A stretch of 64,000 nucleotides of DNA from Tamarix chinensis (GCA_030549775.1 CM060177.1:92628736-92692735); one strand, 5' to 3'; shown: positions 35,101 through 48,700, counted from the first letter of the stretch. Numbers and translations: made by a program. Notes: generated by a model not told the origin, from the sequence alone.

Positions 35101-35552
35101 CATGATTATCATACTGATACTACACATTTTCAAATAAATATTTGTGGAATAGGTAGTGGCTTAAGGAGTTAAAGAGTTGTAATGACCAAGTTGAGAGTTA
35201 GGACTATCTAAAGTTACACAAGATGGGTATATTCTATTTTTGGTCAAAATATTCTTAGACTTACATGTCCCATGTTTATATTTTGGTTTTTGTTTCACCT
35301 TCGAGTGTGTAGTACCTTGTCAGCGTTGATCTCCTTAATCATATTCCTTATATATCTATCATTATTTCCGCATATTTTCTTTAATTGTACATTTATGCAT
35401 GGAAATGTTTCAGCCTTGCACTTAGTACAAGAAATGTTTTAGAGACCTAACTTATTGTAGGTGTGGTCTTAACACCATATCATATATATTTTAATTACCG
35501 CAAAAATCCTTTTTTGAAAAAATTATGTGGTTCTAAAATGTGGGGTGTTATA
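32144..35552 (+). mobile_element. LTR C, family 1
   Basis: Starts TGTAATACAC and ends GGGGTGTTATA (one change from TTACA), 3409 bases, nearly the length of LTR B. It has the two motif clusters at 32294-32420 and 33985-34205. No clear target duplication (ATGTA versus GGGTA). It may be a solo LTR, or a 5' LTR whose internal part is lost: GGTATTAATAC just after the end resembles a decayed tRNA-Met primer site. Open frames at 33066-33314 and 33478-33747 are inside the LTR and not called. Confidence 0.7.
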
Positions 35553-36965
35553 GGGTATTAATACAAGAAAGGATAAGATAACTTTCAACACTAAGAATCT
35601 TTCTCAGAAGTAGAGGAAATGAAAAGTGAGGTGAGATAGGTGTATAATGAATAAGAAAATTTGATTCGTTAAACTATAGGTGTGTCATTCTACTAGTTTT
35701 TCCTACCTTGTAGAGCGACAACTTTCATATGTATAAAAACTTTAAAATTGCATCCCACATAGTCAAAACATAGCGTTTGTGACCCATAACTAATCATTAT
35801 TCCATTAAAAGAAATCATACCCTTATAATATAGGGTAATAATGAAGATTAATCATATTGGGAGGTTGGCTGATGCTATTGGGTGATATAACCTATTGGTT
35901 ATGCTGTACTATAGGATCTCAAAGATAACTCTTGGGGTTAATTTCAAAGCAATTCATTGAATAAAGGCCACTACTGGTGGAAAAATCCTGAGATTTTATT
36001 TTCCCCTAATGTCTAATGTCCCAGATAGCTCCTCCTCTTCTCTAATGCTATGTATCCCTCCATTCTACTAAAAGTGGATAACATACATTCACATAAGATA
36101 TACAAAACATGCTGAAATATATGAATATAATAAAATATTATACTGCATGAAATATAGAATATTGAATGAAAATATAATAATCATTATTATTCATTACTAT
36201 TAATCTAAAACCATAAAATCATATAAACATTTGGAACATGAATCTGAACACCAAAATGATATAATCCACACACATGTGAGGTTTGCTAATTATTTCAATT
36301 AATATTATGCTATCACACAATCTAACATACCACATTTTATATTAAATAGAACAATACTAAAGTTGAAACACTAGTGGATAAGCAACCAATCTGAACATTA
36401 CAACTAAGGACTCATTTTGAATCTACTCTACAGTAACTATGTGGTCAAGAGTATGTTTACAATAATTAGGGATCATATTGCATGACATTACTACCAATTA
36501 ATGTAATTTAATGGTGATATCCTAGGAGTATGTCTCACCCTGAGTGAGACGCAATAGGACGATGAACATTTGTGCCTTATAGATACTTGCACGCAATAGT
36601 ATGAAGAATGTTGCAGTGCATGTTGATTTTTGATTCTCCTCTCCATAGTCTTCTCTATCATGATTTCCATCCTTGATAAGATGAAATTTATCCCATTAAC
36701 TCTTGCATTTGATCTTGTCAGTAACTTGGTTGATAACCTTGCAATGAGTATCTAGTGTATATTTCTTCTTATTTGCAGTTTTATCCAATTCATCCTATAG
36801 TATTTTTGACCTTGTAGTTTAGTACATTCCCCAATATCTGAGGAATGATACTCACTCAAATAGTATTACTTGGCACAACCGTGTACACTTTCACGTATCA
36901 TATTGGTAGTCATTGTACCATATAGCACTTATATTATTCATTTTTCCACTTTGGCACCTGGTTTT
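35553..36965 (+). other. Probable 5' LTR of Athila-type element E, left boundary unclear
   Basis: The sequence runs up to a tRNA-Asp primer site at 36966, so its right part must be LTR. I could not find a convincing TG start; it may be anywhere after 35552. No coding sequence seen. Confidence 0.45.
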
Positions 36966-36984
36966 TGGCGTTGTTGTAGGAGAT
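36966..36984 (+). other. tRNA-Asp primer-binding site of element E
   Basis: TGGCGTTGTTGTAGGAGA compared with the ideal TGGCGCCGTTGCCGGGGA. Four of the five differences are C-to-T or G-to-A changes, as expected from cytosine deamination in methylated DNA. Confidence 0.75.
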
Positions 36985-37389
36985 TGGTAATTGTGTTATA
37001 CTATAAGGAAGTTTATGCTGTAGTTTGAATTCTTTTGATTTTCCTGAGGTTTTTTTCCTTATAAGAACATTAAGTGTATGAGTTACTCTGAAGGATTAGA
37101 TCTTCTACCTTTTGATCCTAAGATGTAGCATACCTTGAGAAGGTAAAAAGCTATTTTTGCATACTCAACAATAAGAGGATGTGGGTGAAGAGTCTTTTGG
37201 CTCTTACACTATGAACATTCCACCTTAACAACAAGGAAATAATGCGATGTTTCCATGATAACAATAATAATTGCAAATGGTGAATGGGATTCCTATTGTC
37301 TTGACACCACATCTATTCACCATAAATATTGTAGAGCTACTTTTTCCACCTTAGGGTGAACACCTCAACCCTAAAATTGCTATTTTAGA

Positions 37390-38500
37390 AATTCAGGCTA
37401 TGCAATTTGAGCTTAAACATGCCATGTTCCACATGATCCAAACTATTAGGTAGTTTAGTGGATAAACCACAAAAGACCCTCATTAGATCTCAAAGTTTTT
37501 ATGGAAGTAAGATATGCCTTTAAAATCCTAGGAGTAACTGAGCAAGCAATTAAGTTGAAACTATTCCCTTACTTCTTCTGAGATAAAACCAAATAATGGC
37601 TGTGTGCTCTTCCTATAGGGTTAATTTCTTCATAGAATGATCATTTCCTAAAATTCCTTATGAGCTATTTCCAACATAAACAAATTCTTATCTTTAACAT
37701 ATCATCACCTTTTTCTTACAAGAAGATGACAAGACAATACATAATTCATGGGATATGTTCAAGGAACTTCTTCATAAGTAACCTAATTAGGGGTGCCCAA
37801 AAATCAATATTGGTATTTGTTTGAAATTTCTTTTGGATATCCACTCCGTGTCCTTTGGAATGTATGTTCAAATCCTAAACATCCAAAAAGCAGGGATCAA
37901 ATATATATTGGATTTAGATAACCAATATCTATATGAAAATACTATTTTATAAATTTTTATAACTTTTATACAAAGATTTTCAAAAAATAAAGATAATCTA
38001 TCAGTCAGTATTCATATCTATATTCATGTTTGTGTCTTATTTTATTGAAAAAGTATTATAATATAATTATAGAAGTTAAAATTATAAAATAAATAAATTT
38101 TAAAAATTTTAAAACTATAAAAGATAAATTATGATATATTCTTTGAATAATCAATTAAATATCAAATAATTTTTTGGATTAGATAATCCTATAAAAAATT
38201 AAATATCCTAAATGTTGGACGTCCTTTTGACTAAAGTTGGATTGGATATTCCAAATGTCAGTTCAAAATTTTCATATATAGTATTAGATTTTTAGATCCT
38301 AGAATTTTTATATTAGCTTAGTATTAACCATTTGATGTCCTACTGGCTTTAGGTGGAGACATTTTTTCATGGCCTCATCTCATATACTAGACAATTTTAT
38401 ATGCCTAAGCAAGTGGTGTTCTCCTAAGCAAGAAATATGATCAGGCATATGACATCATTGGGACTATTACTCATAACAACTAGTAGTGGGTAGTGCTAGG
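37390..38500 (+). pseudogene. Gag remnant of Athila-type element E
   Basis: Fragments in order: a TKDPH and YAFKILGVTEQAIKLKLFPY block and a WLCALPIG block match the Athila-type gag core (usual LRLFPFSL..AWL.SLP). After an interruption at about 37787-38340 the frame resumes with a RHFFMASSHILDNFI-like block. Many in-frame stops. Confidence 0.7.
37787..38340. repeat. Possible decayed hAT-like insertion in gag of E
   Basis: Begins TAGGGGTGCCCAAAAATC, like the termini of hAT MITEs, and sits exactly where the gag homology breaks. Inner inverted similarity (TTTTGGATATCCA near 37850 against TTGGATATTCCAAA near 38240) supports a palindromic element. The right end is not clear. Confidence 0.4.
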
Positions 38501-39439
38501 AGAGTCCACAAGGGGAAGAGGATAGTTGTTCTCAAAGTAGATACCATCATAACTCTCAAAGTGAGGTATCTTCTATTGTAATCATATTCAAGACAGTCTC
38601 TCCATCTACCGTACAGTTAGTGGATCAATGATTTGAGGAACACTTTGTAGCACAAGTTATTATAGTATCTTGTGTGTTATGTTGAAACAGTCATTTTTTT
38701 GAGCAATAGCCAACTAACCCCATGTTTGCTAACTATGTTGGAAACAAAGATAGAGGCTCAGTGACATATTAAAATAACTTCAATCAAGTATGAAGATAAT
38801 GCTCTAACCTATCCTAGAAAAACTAAAATAATATCCAAAACCATGCATCCTAATTTCAATAGTCATAGTACCATTAACCCTAATAACCTTAGTCTACTTC
38901 CTAATCTCACCATGCCAAGTGTTATAAGGCATTACAAACATTGTGCGATGAATATAATACTAAAAATGGTGTTGTAATACAAAGTCACACAACTTTCTTG
39001 AGGAACATAGAGACACAAGTGAAGTAACTAGTTATAACTCTAAAAGTAAGCTCCAAGGTAACCTCCCTAGTGAAAAAAAATCCCTAGTGATAGGGTAATG
39101 AAAGGAGAATTGAAAAGATATATCACTTGAAAGTGATAATGAGGTTGATATGTAAATTATGATTCCACTAGATGAAAATAGGATTAACTTTACAAGGCAA
39201 GTTGATAATGGTTATGCTATAAGATCTATTACCCTAGAGCCCACATAACTATAAACAAATATCGACTTAGTTCCTATAGTAGAACCATATAAACCTATTG
39301 AACACACATCATCATGAATAAACCATTTAGTTATACTCAAAGCTTATACACCTACACCACCTTTTCCATAGCAACTCAATAAGCTATAATAAGAAAAATA
39401 ATTTGCTAAGTTCCTTGAAAAAAAATCCTACCTAGTGAA

Positions 39440-39990
39440 AAAACTATAAAAAATGCCCAATTATGCCAAATTCTTGAAGGGAATACTAACAAGAAAGTGA
39501 AGGTTATGCAAGTAAAATATAGTGGCATTGATGTAATATTGTGACTCAAACATAGAACACAAGCTATAGTAGAAGCTTTAAGAACTAGGATTTTTACTGT
39601 TCCTTATTTTATTGGTGATAAGTATAGTGGTAGAGTTTTGTGTTATTTAGCTTCTAACATTAATATAATACCTATGCCTATTTTCAAAACTTTAGGTGTT
39701 GGAGAGGCATATCCAACAATAGTATCCCTAATTCTCCTTTATATTTCATATAAGCATTTGGATTGTAAGATTGAATATGTGCTTGTCAAAGTGGGTATAT
39801 TCATCTTTTTGGTTGATTTCTTGGTACTTGATGATGAAAACTAACATGGAATTAACCTTGATACTTGATAGGACCTTTATGGATATAGTTAAGACCCTGA
39901 TAGATGTAAAAAATGAGACTTGACTATAAGGGATAAAGAGAAATACATAGCATTTAATGTATTGAAATATATGAAGCTACGGTAAGAGGG
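39440..39990 (+). pseudogene. Aspartic protease remnant of element E
   Basis: The frame at 39638-39844 reads CYLASNINIIPMPIFKTLGVGEA and later EYVLVKVGIFIFLVDFLVLD. It matches Athila protease, where the active-site region is CDLGASINLMP; here the catalytic DLGA has become YLAS. Downstream at 40210-40320 a FAFLG...ISSS block matches the linker before RT and ends at the LINE insertion. Confidence 0.78.
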
Positions 39991-40380
39991 CACTAAAGAA
40001 TGTATATGTGTAGATATATTTATTATTAATAAGTACACTATTGGTGTTCTTAATGGTAAATGTAGATTGTTTGATTGTGAAAATTTGTTTAACAACAGTG
40101 CGTCAGAATTAGATACCCCATAAGATGTGTTCCAAGTTACCGCAAGAAACTAGATGAAATACTTTAGGACTTGCAAATTTTTAATATTATCAGATAGGGA
40201 ATGCAAGCATATGAAACCATCTATGGAATATATTCCTAATATTGAGATTAAGTGCTTTGCATTTTTAGGTAAATGTATCACCTTATTGATAATAATTTCA
40301 TCTTCTTTATCTAGATAAAGGTAAGAGTAGTAAACCAAAATTAACTTTTAAGAAACCCTAGTAGCACCTTTATTTCTTCT

Positions 40381-41420
40381 ATGGCCAACTCATGAAGAAT
40401 AACTTCTAATGCACCAAAGAAGCTTGCTAAGGGTGTTTCTACTCCTCGTGCTCATCATAGATTGAGTAGTAGGATTGAATTAGGTATGAATAGTACTAAT
40501 ATAGTGGAAGATGGTGAGTATATTGGTACCGATATGAATGTTCCTTTTGCATGCCATTTGCATGGTGCTAATCCACAACTACAGGATCTCCAATCGCCAA
40601 AGCCTGTGGATCCCATGGCATTGAAAGTCGGTGCCACTGATCCTACAAGTTTTAACCTTATTGTGCAACATATGGATCTTGTATTGGAAAAATTAATAAA
40701 GGTGGATATTGACATGAAAGAGGTTGCTATTTCTAAGACCCCATGGAAGGATGTTTTCCTTGGCAATTTTTTGCCTTCTTCAGCAACTACTTTGTAATAT
40801 ATTCCCCCTGCCGCTACTAATGACAAAGTGAGAGTCCTTTTATAAAAAAACAAGGTGAAGGATTCCTCAATGGATTAGAAGTGGGTGATTGTTGGATATA
40901 TCATTGGGTATCATCCCACCATAGGCCATAAGTTGAGTTTTGTTAGGAGTTAATGGTTGAAGGTAAAAGAGACTAAAATACTCATGCATGACCATGTATT
41001 TGCCATCTTTAAGTTTGATTTGAAAGAGGATCGTGATTGGGTTCTTTGTAATCCATTATGGACTTTTCTTAATCATCCTTTTATCTTGAAAGTGTGGCAT
41101 CGTAAGTTCTAATTTAAGAAGGAAAAGTTTTAGTTCTTGCATCTATGGTTGAAATTACCTAATTTACCTCTTGAATAATAGGATATTGATTCCCTAAGTT
41201 GAATTGCTAGTGTTATTAAAATATCTTTACACACGAATGAGATCACAACACAAGGAGGAAGGATTTCATATGAATAATTGTTGGTGGACATACATGTTAC
41301 TAAAAAGCTTATCAATTCTTTGGAAATTCTTGATGTGAATGGTAACCTAATAAACTAAATGATCCACTATGAATAGAGGTCATCGTTCTATGGCATTTGT
41401 AACATTGTGGTTCATTCTTC
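40381..41420 (+). pseudogene. LINE ORF1: DUF4283 and zinc knuckle protein
   Basis: After an N-terminal variable part (frame open at 40462-40797) come the blocks WVIVGYIIGYHPTIG, ETKILMHDHVFAIFKFDLK, EDRDWVLCNPLWTFLNHPF and PNLPLE, then GGRISYE and a half zinc knuckle (YGICNIVVHSSSSC, first Cys changed). This is the usual DUF4283-plus-CCHC layout of plant LINE ORF1, an RNA-binding protein. First stop at codon 5, more follow. Confidence 0.82.
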
Positions 41421-41790
41421 CTCATCTTGTAAGAAGAACTAACCCTTGAGGATTCAAGCTTAACATGCTCAACATTGGATCTATCCTAATGGTAGAACAA
41501 AAGCACATCAAGAATGGACGGTTGTTTAATCCTGACAACAAGCTGATGGTTTGGAACCTCAAAAGCAGCCCTAGAATACGAAGGAAGGTAATGGAGTTTA
41601 GAGCCAACCTATTTATCATGCTACCAAGGTTTCGTCCTATTCCTTTACAGTAGAACCCAATATTTGTAGATAGGGAAAATATCCTATACAATTGAACCAA
41701 TTGAGGTAAATCTAGCTGTGGAGAGTAGAGAAAAATGGAAAAGGTGTGGCAGATGAAAGCTTCCTTATTCATTCCAAAATCAATAAGCTT

Positions 41791-44700
41791 AATGATAGGG
41801 ATGTGGAATGCTAGAGGCTTGAATAAGCCTTACAAGCAAAGGGAGTTAAAGTACTAGCTTTATATGAATAATATCTCAATTATGGGACACATAGAAACTA
41901 GAATAGAGCATGCTAATGCTGATAGAGTTATGGGAAAGTTAGGTTGTCATTGGTAGGCTCTTTATAATTACGGAATATGGTGTATTTGGGATACTAGAAG
42001 ATAGGGAATTAATCTCATAGATGACTATGCTTAAGCTATATTAGTTAAGGTAACTAACCTAGCTATTAACTTTACATTTTTTGCAACATTTGTTTATGGA
42101 TTTAATACTTAGAGTTGTAAGGAAGGACCTTTGGCATTGGTTGGTCACCCATAAAGTAACCAATGAGACTTGGATATTATTGGGTGGTTTTAATGTGATG
42201 CTTTATGACAAGGAAAAAAATTTAGGGCTCCCCTATTAATATACAAGATGCCACTAATTTTAGAGATTGTTTGGATCTTATTATAGCTCAATATTTGCAC
42301 CATTCTTTATAGAAATATACTTGGAGCAACAAGAGTTAAGGTGATGAGAGGATTCTCTCCAAGATGGATAGTATTATGGTGAAATTTCAATGGCTCAATT
42401 CTTTCCCTAACTCCCATGTTGAGTTCCTGTCTACCTCCTTTTCAAATCACGTTCCTGGAATTATCTTTTTTAATCAATTAAGGTTTAGAGGTAGGAAAAC
42501 TTTCATGGTTTTTGACATTTGGACTTTAGACCTTAATTTCTTACCTTTAGTTGCTTCTATTTAGGTACAATACTCACAAATGTCTTTGCTTGTCATGGTT
42601 AAAAATAATTTGTGTGAATTAAGGGATAAGCTCAAGGATTTCAACTGGTAGGAGTGTGGTGACATTTCCACTAGAGTGCAAGAATAAAAAGAAAAACTAA
42701 AGGCGTTATAGATTGCTTTGAATGATGACCTTGGCTCCATCAGGTTACAAGAAAAGGAGAGAGTTTGCTTATAGCTCTATGCTCATTTACTACATCGTGA
42801 ATAGAGCTTCTTCAAACAAAAAACTAGGTATTAAATGGTTAAACTTGGGGGATGCAAACACCCATTTCTTCTTTACCAACATGAGATTCAAGATGATGAT
42901 GGTAATGTTCACTCCTCTCCTGAAGGTGTGCATTTGGCTTTCCTAGATTATTTTTCTTCCTTCTTAGGGACAGTAGTTGAGTCACAAGGAGATTTGATGG
43001 ATGTCATTATTGAGAAAGGTCTTACCTTGTCAGTTGATTATCAGGATAAAATTTTAGCTCCAGTATCACAATAGGAATTTAAGGATTCCCTATTCTCCAT
43101 TAGCAATAGCAAATCTCCAGCTCCTGATGGGTTCACTATTGGCTCTTTCAAAGCTGTGTGGAATGTCATAGGTATTGCCTTATAGGGACTCATTTTTGGT
43201 ATTTTTCAATTGGGCTCTATGCCTCCTTTTTTGGGTCATGCCTTTCTTTTTCTTACTCCTTAGGTTGATAATGCTCAAAAAGTCACTACTTTATACCCAT
43301 TGCTTGCTACTCCACACTTTATAAAATCTTGGCAAAGGTCATCACTAAAAGATTGCAAGCTGTTCTACCTTCAATTATTCATCCCTATCAAGTTGAATTT
43401 ATTAAAGGAAGGTCTATTTGTGATAAAATCATTCTAAATCACGAGCTTATTCACATGTACAAAAGGAAGAATATTGCCTTAAGGTGCATGTTGAAAGTAG
43501 ATCTTAAGAAGGCTTATGACTATGTTTGCTGGCAATTCTTAGAGAAAATGTTGCTCTAGCTCCACTTCCCTATCCACCTAGTGCAAGTAATTATGTCATG
43601 TTTTTCTCAAGTGAGATATACTTTATATCTTAACAATTATCTACTGGATCCTTTTTCTAGGAAAAGAGGGTTGAGACAAGGAGATCCCCTATGTCCTTAC
43701 CGCTTTGAGATTGTGCTGAAATATTTTTATAGAATGATGTAATTATTGTGGGATGATCCTACTTTTTAAGGCTATCCTAAATGCTAAAGGTGTGGGATTG
43801 TAAACCTTTCTTTTGCCAATGACCTTTTAATCTTTTGTAGAGTTGACCTATCTTCTATTTAGATTATAAAGCATCAGTTTCATGTATTTGGTGAGTTATT
43901 AGGTCTTAAAATAGATCCAAAGGAGAGTCATACTTACTTTGAAGGTGTGAATATGACTATTAAAGCTTAGATTCTCTCTTTTCTTGATTTTATGGATGGT
44001 AGCATGCCTTTCAAGTATCGTAGAGTTCCTATAAATGCAACTAAACTAAGAACTGCTAGCCTTATGACTTTGGTTGACAAGATCATAGCTAGACTTCAGT
44101 ATGGTCCACTAAACGTTTATCCTATGTTGGCAGGGTTCATCTTCTCAATTCAGTTGTTTTTGGCATCACAATGTATTGAAGCTAAGTATTTTCCCAAACA
44201 AAAAATCTCACTCATAAAATTGTCTCAATTTGCGAAAGCTTCTTATGGATAAGTCGAGCAAATTCTAGCAAGAGGTCTTTCATTGTTGAGCAAATTGTTT
44301 GTATCCCTAAAAAAGAAGGTGGTTTGGGTCTTATTTAGCCTTAGACTTGGAATGTAGATGCTTTAGGAAGACAATTATGGAATATCAATAAAAAAGCGTA
44401 CTCACTTTGAATCAAACTGATATAAAACTATTACACTAAGAGCATTCTTTTGCAGAAGCCCAATTACTTGGAACTTCTTCGAGTTTGGTAAGAAGACTAT
44501 TTGCTTTAAGATCCTCATTACTAGATTGGATTCAGATGCAACCATTAGACTATAAATTTAGGATAGGTGACCTAAATGAGTTCCTAGATAAAAAGCCCAA
44601 GTTTTTACTTGGGGGAGAATTTTGTGGATCAATCCTGTAGCTCCTTGACACAAGAAACTCTTTTGGATTGTTGCTCACTATAGGCTTCCCACTAAAGAAG

Positions 44701-45060
44701 TGTTGTCTATATTCATTCCTTTTCCTTCTAATGAATTTTTTTATGCTGTCAGCATGATAGTCTTCAACACCTCATGTTGCAATGCCCTATAAGTAGTTAA
44801 ATTTGGAAGCATTCTAAGAAGGTGTCAGGTGCTCCAAGGTTATGTAATAATTGGAATCAAGAGCTAGTTTTTGCTGTAAGATCAAGATGCCATGATCTAA
44901 TGAAGATTCAGCTAGTCAAAGCTTTATTTGCTAGTGGGATCTATGAAATGTGAAAAGCTAGGAATGTTCTTCTCTTTCTAACATTTACTTTAGTTGGTCT
45001 ACTTTTATTAGGCGCATTTCCCATCCTTTGTCCATTAGGTGTCTTTAATAGGAAAGGGTT
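41791..45060 (+). pseudogene. LINE ORF2: endonuclease, reverse transcriptase, zf-RVT
   Basis: Endonuclease (EEP) start: GMWNARGLNKPYKQRELKY, later GHIETRIEHANADRVMGKLG and LLGGFNVML, then SIMVKFQWLNSFPNSHVEFL. RT from about 43320: AKVITKRLQAVLPSIIHPYQ, FIKGRSICDKI, LKVDLKKAYDYVCW, GLRQGDPLCPY (about 43672) and the catalytic box FANDLLIF (about 43814), where the usual FADD has its first Asp changed to Asn. The C-terminal part has GGLGLI and RLPTKEVLSIF, typical of the zf-RVT region. Many stops replace Trp (for example ELKY*LYMNN). Confidence 0.88.
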
Positions 45061-45171
45061 GTGAAGTTTGGTGGTTATTTTAGGTGCATAGATAAATTCT
45101 ATACTTCTAGTTGTAATTCCCCATTAGCTTAATGATATTTCATCTTCTTCTAAAAAAAAGGCGAGAGCAGT

Positions 45172-46000
45172 TGGTATAACTGCTACAACAACATGAGAAT
45201 TCTATGGGGCAGACGATGGAAGACTCCTTTTGATGTTCAAGTAAATAAAAAAGAAAGTTAAACTCTACTACAAAGGAGGTGTTAATAAAGGAATTCATTA
45301 AATGGCTCGATCCAGGTATGATCTATCCTATTTCAGATTGTTCTTGGGTTAACCCTATGTATTGCATATCTAAGAAGGGAGGTATAAATATTGTTGAAAT
45401 TGATAGCAATGAAGTCATCTATACTCAAACTATGGCTAATGGCATATTTGTATGGATTATAGGGGAACTAAACAAATCCACTAAGAAGGATCATTATTCC
45501 TTACATTTCATTTACTATATGTTAGATAAATTGGCAAAGAGGGAGTTTTATTAATTTATTCATGTGTACTTAGGGTATAACCATATATTCATAACACCTG
45601 AATACCAACACAAGATGAAATTCACTTACCTTTATGATACTTTTATCTTTAGGAGCATGCCTTATAGGTCATATCATGTAGTAACCACATTTTAATTTTG
45701 TACGATGATAATCTTTTTAGGCTTAGTAGATGATACGGTGGAAATATTCATAGATTATATTTTGGTGATGAATTTAAAGGATAATTGAAAAATTTGAGAA
45801 AAGTGTTACAAAGTTGTGAGGAAACAAAACTAGTCCTCAAATTGAAAAGAAGTCATTTTATAGTTTAAGAAGGCATTGTACTTGGGAATAAGGTCTCCCT
45901 ATAGGATTAGAGATAGATATGGCCAAGATATAAGTTCTTAAGAAATTAGACCCAACCACTTTTGTGAAGGGTGTAAGGAATTTTTTTTGGGGAATGTTGG
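45172..46000 (+). pseudogene. Reverse transcriptase remnant of element E
   Basis: The frame at 45279-45554 reads IKEFIKWLDPGMIYPISDCS, WVNPMYCISKKGG and DHYSLHFIYYMLDKLAK, the N-terminal RT of Athila-type elements. The catalytic Y/F-x-DD region appears as VEIFIDYILV at about 45740, with one catalytic Asp changed to Tyr. It continues with YLGIRSPY and, near 46000, NVGFYRWLI, the usual thumb block. Confidence 0.85.
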
Positions 46001-46079
46001 ATTTTATAGGTGGTTAATTATGAAAATTTCAAAAATGGCTAAGCCTTTTTGCATGTTACTAGAGTAGAATAAGAAGACC

Positions 46080-47880
46080 GATCTTGAGGAATACTATAGG
46101 GTGACATTTATGCCAATTAAGACAACTTTCCTTAGTGCCCTAATAATAGTTGACCTAAATTAAATCGAGCCCTTTGAGATAATGTGTGATGTAAGTGACT
46201 ATGTTGTAAGGATAATGCTTGGGTAGAGGTGAAATAGAGTGTTTCATAGTGTCTAATAAGTAGGTAAGACCTTGATTAAAGTTCAATTGAATTATATAGT
46301 GACTAAGAAGGAATTACTACTATTAGATTTTTCTTTGAACTACTATTATTTTTTTCTTTGAACAAATTTATGTCCTATCTTTTAGGAACTAAATTTATTT
46401 TTATTTACTAATCATGCAACAATAATATATTTACTCACTAAGAAGGATGCAAGTCTAAGATTGATAAGATGTGTTTTATTGTTATAGGAATTCGATTCGG
46501 AAGTCAAGGACAAAAGGTAAATATAAACAAGTAGTTAACCACTTTTCAAGCCTATAAGCACACCTAATGAAAAGTTATAACCTTTACATTGAAGAAAGAT
46601 TTATAAACGAACAACTCTTGATGATGTAACACAGGATAACACCCTAGAACATGTATATGCAAATTACTTAGCATATAGGGTTTTGTCACCCAATTTGATC
46701 AAACAACAACTCAAGTGTTTTCTTCATGTGAAGTTTTATTAATAGTATGAGCCATTATTATTTAATAATATATAAATGCATTGGTCAAGAGGTACATCAA
46801 TGAATTGGAGTTTAAGAACATCTTAGTTACCTAACATGCTGCACCCTACAATGGAAATTTTAGAGGGATTCACACTCTGGAAAATGTTGTTCATAGTGGT
46901 TACTATTGTCATTCTATGTTTAAGGATGATATAGAAATGGTAAGGAATTGTGATAGTTGACTAAGGAAAAATAATTTCTACCAAATGAATGAAATGTCTT
47001 TTGTGAACATAAAGAAACTATAATTATTGGATATATAGGGTATAAACATTATAGGACACTTCTTGCCTTCATCTGTTAATGAATGCATCCTAATAGTAGT
47101 AGATATGTCTTAAAATGGAATGAACAACTATCCTATCAACTAATGGTGATAGAGTGGTCCTAAGGTTTCTTCACACACACACACATGTATTAACAAGTTT
47201 TGTGACTCTCAAGGCAATCATAAGTGATTGAGACAAATTTTTATAACAAACAATTTGAGTAATTAATGAGAAAAATATAAGATTAAGCATAAGGTTGCTA
47301 CAACATACAACCAACAAATGACTAGGTAAGCTTATCTTTATAATATGAAAATGAAGAGAATCCTAAAAAAGGAAGTAACCCTTAATAGGTTAGATTGCCT
47401 AGATCTCTTGGATGATGCATTCTAGACATGTCCAACAACTTATAATAAAATCATAGGGATTTCACCCTATAGGATTGTATATGGCAAAGTTTGTTACCTT
47501 CCAATAAAACTCCAACCTAAATCTTACTAGGAAAATAAGGTTATGAACTTTGATTATGTTGTAGTAGGAGAAAATAGGAGGTTGAAGCTTAATAAGCTGG
47601 AAAAACCAACACATTTGGCATATGATACTATCTAGCTCTATAAGGGGAAAACCAAGAAATGGCATGGCTGAAGGTTTCAACCTAAGGTGTTTAACTTTTG
47701 ACAACGCTTCATCCTCTACAAATTAATTCTAAGGTTATTTCTAGGAAAGTTGAAGTTAGGGTGGTATGGGTCATAAAAAGTATTAAAGGTCTATCCTCAA
47801 AAGGTTATAAACTTAATGCATGATAAGATTAAGACAAGCTTTAAGGTTAAAAAGCCATCTAGAAAAAGCCTTATTCGAGA
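46080..47880 (+). pseudogene. RNase H and integrase remnant of element E
   Basis: RNase H: PFEIMCDVSDYVVRIMLG, ATIIYLLTKKDASLRLIRCV and LLL*EFDSEVKDKR. Integrase zinc finger: NGNFRGIHTLENVVHSGYY and NCDS around 46850-46960. The integrase core is largely unreadable. The C-terminal part is clear again at 47455-47720: SPYRIVYGKVCYLP, MNFDYVVVGENRRLKLNKLE, LYKGKTKKWHG. Stops throughout. Confidence 0.75.
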
Positions 47881-48700
47881 ATTCCCATTGATGAATACAA
47901 AATTTGACATATTTTATATCCTTTTAATCTTATTTTTTGGTATGTTATTTGAGTAATATATGTGAATAATTGTAATTTTATACTTAAGTGATAATAATTG
48001 TATAAATTTTATTATTTGAGCTAAAATGACATAAATTAAATAAATATTGAGTATAATATTATTTATTAATTTTTCTAATTTTAGTTTGTAGTTAAAGTAA
48101 TAAAAAATAGTATTTGGCCTTTGGATCGAAGAACCAAAGGTCTGGGAACAAAATAATAGAGGGTCAGCCACAAGAGAAGAAGTATATAAAATGAATAGAA
48201 AAAAGAGAGAGGAGCCATTAGAGTTAGAGAAGGAGTCATTTGCACGAAAGAAAGGAAGCCAGAAAAAAATTAAAGGAGGGATAGCATCATATTTAATGGT
48301 TGTAGAGGAGTAGGGAAGAGAGTTAGCAATGCTAGAGAAGTGAGGTAGATAAAAAAAAGAAAGAACAAAATATGGTAGAGGAGTTAGTCGGAGAACAGTG
48401 TGTCAAAGAAAAGACTGGGGCACAAAGAGACATCATTGATGTAGGAGCGAGAGAGTGAATAGCCGCACGTCAACATCTGCACAAAAGAAAAAGAAAGCAT
48501 AGAGGTTACGAAGAAATCAACGCAGCTGGCAAAAGGAAAAAGAAAAAGAAAAGAGACTTTTTATTTATATGATTTTTTAACTAGTTAAATAGAGGTGATC
48601 CCCCTCAATTCCTAGTATAGAAAAATACCCTTATTTACCAATACTACAATTGTCAACAAGAGAGTTTAAATTGCGTGCCTGTTACGACCACACCAATTTT

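Larger units (their letters stand above)
40332..45159 (+). mobile_element. L1-type LINE, near full length, inserted in element E
   Basis: Runs from a short 5' UTR to an A8 tail (45152-45159). Flanking 12-mers GGTAAGAGTAGT (40320-40331) and GGCGAGAGCAGT (45160-45171) match at 9 of 12, and all three differences are transitions: a decayed target duplication. ORF1 starts at ATG 40381 and ORF2 at about 41791. Both are broken by many stops. The element moved by target-primed reverse transcription using its own endonuclease and RT. Confidence 0.88.
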
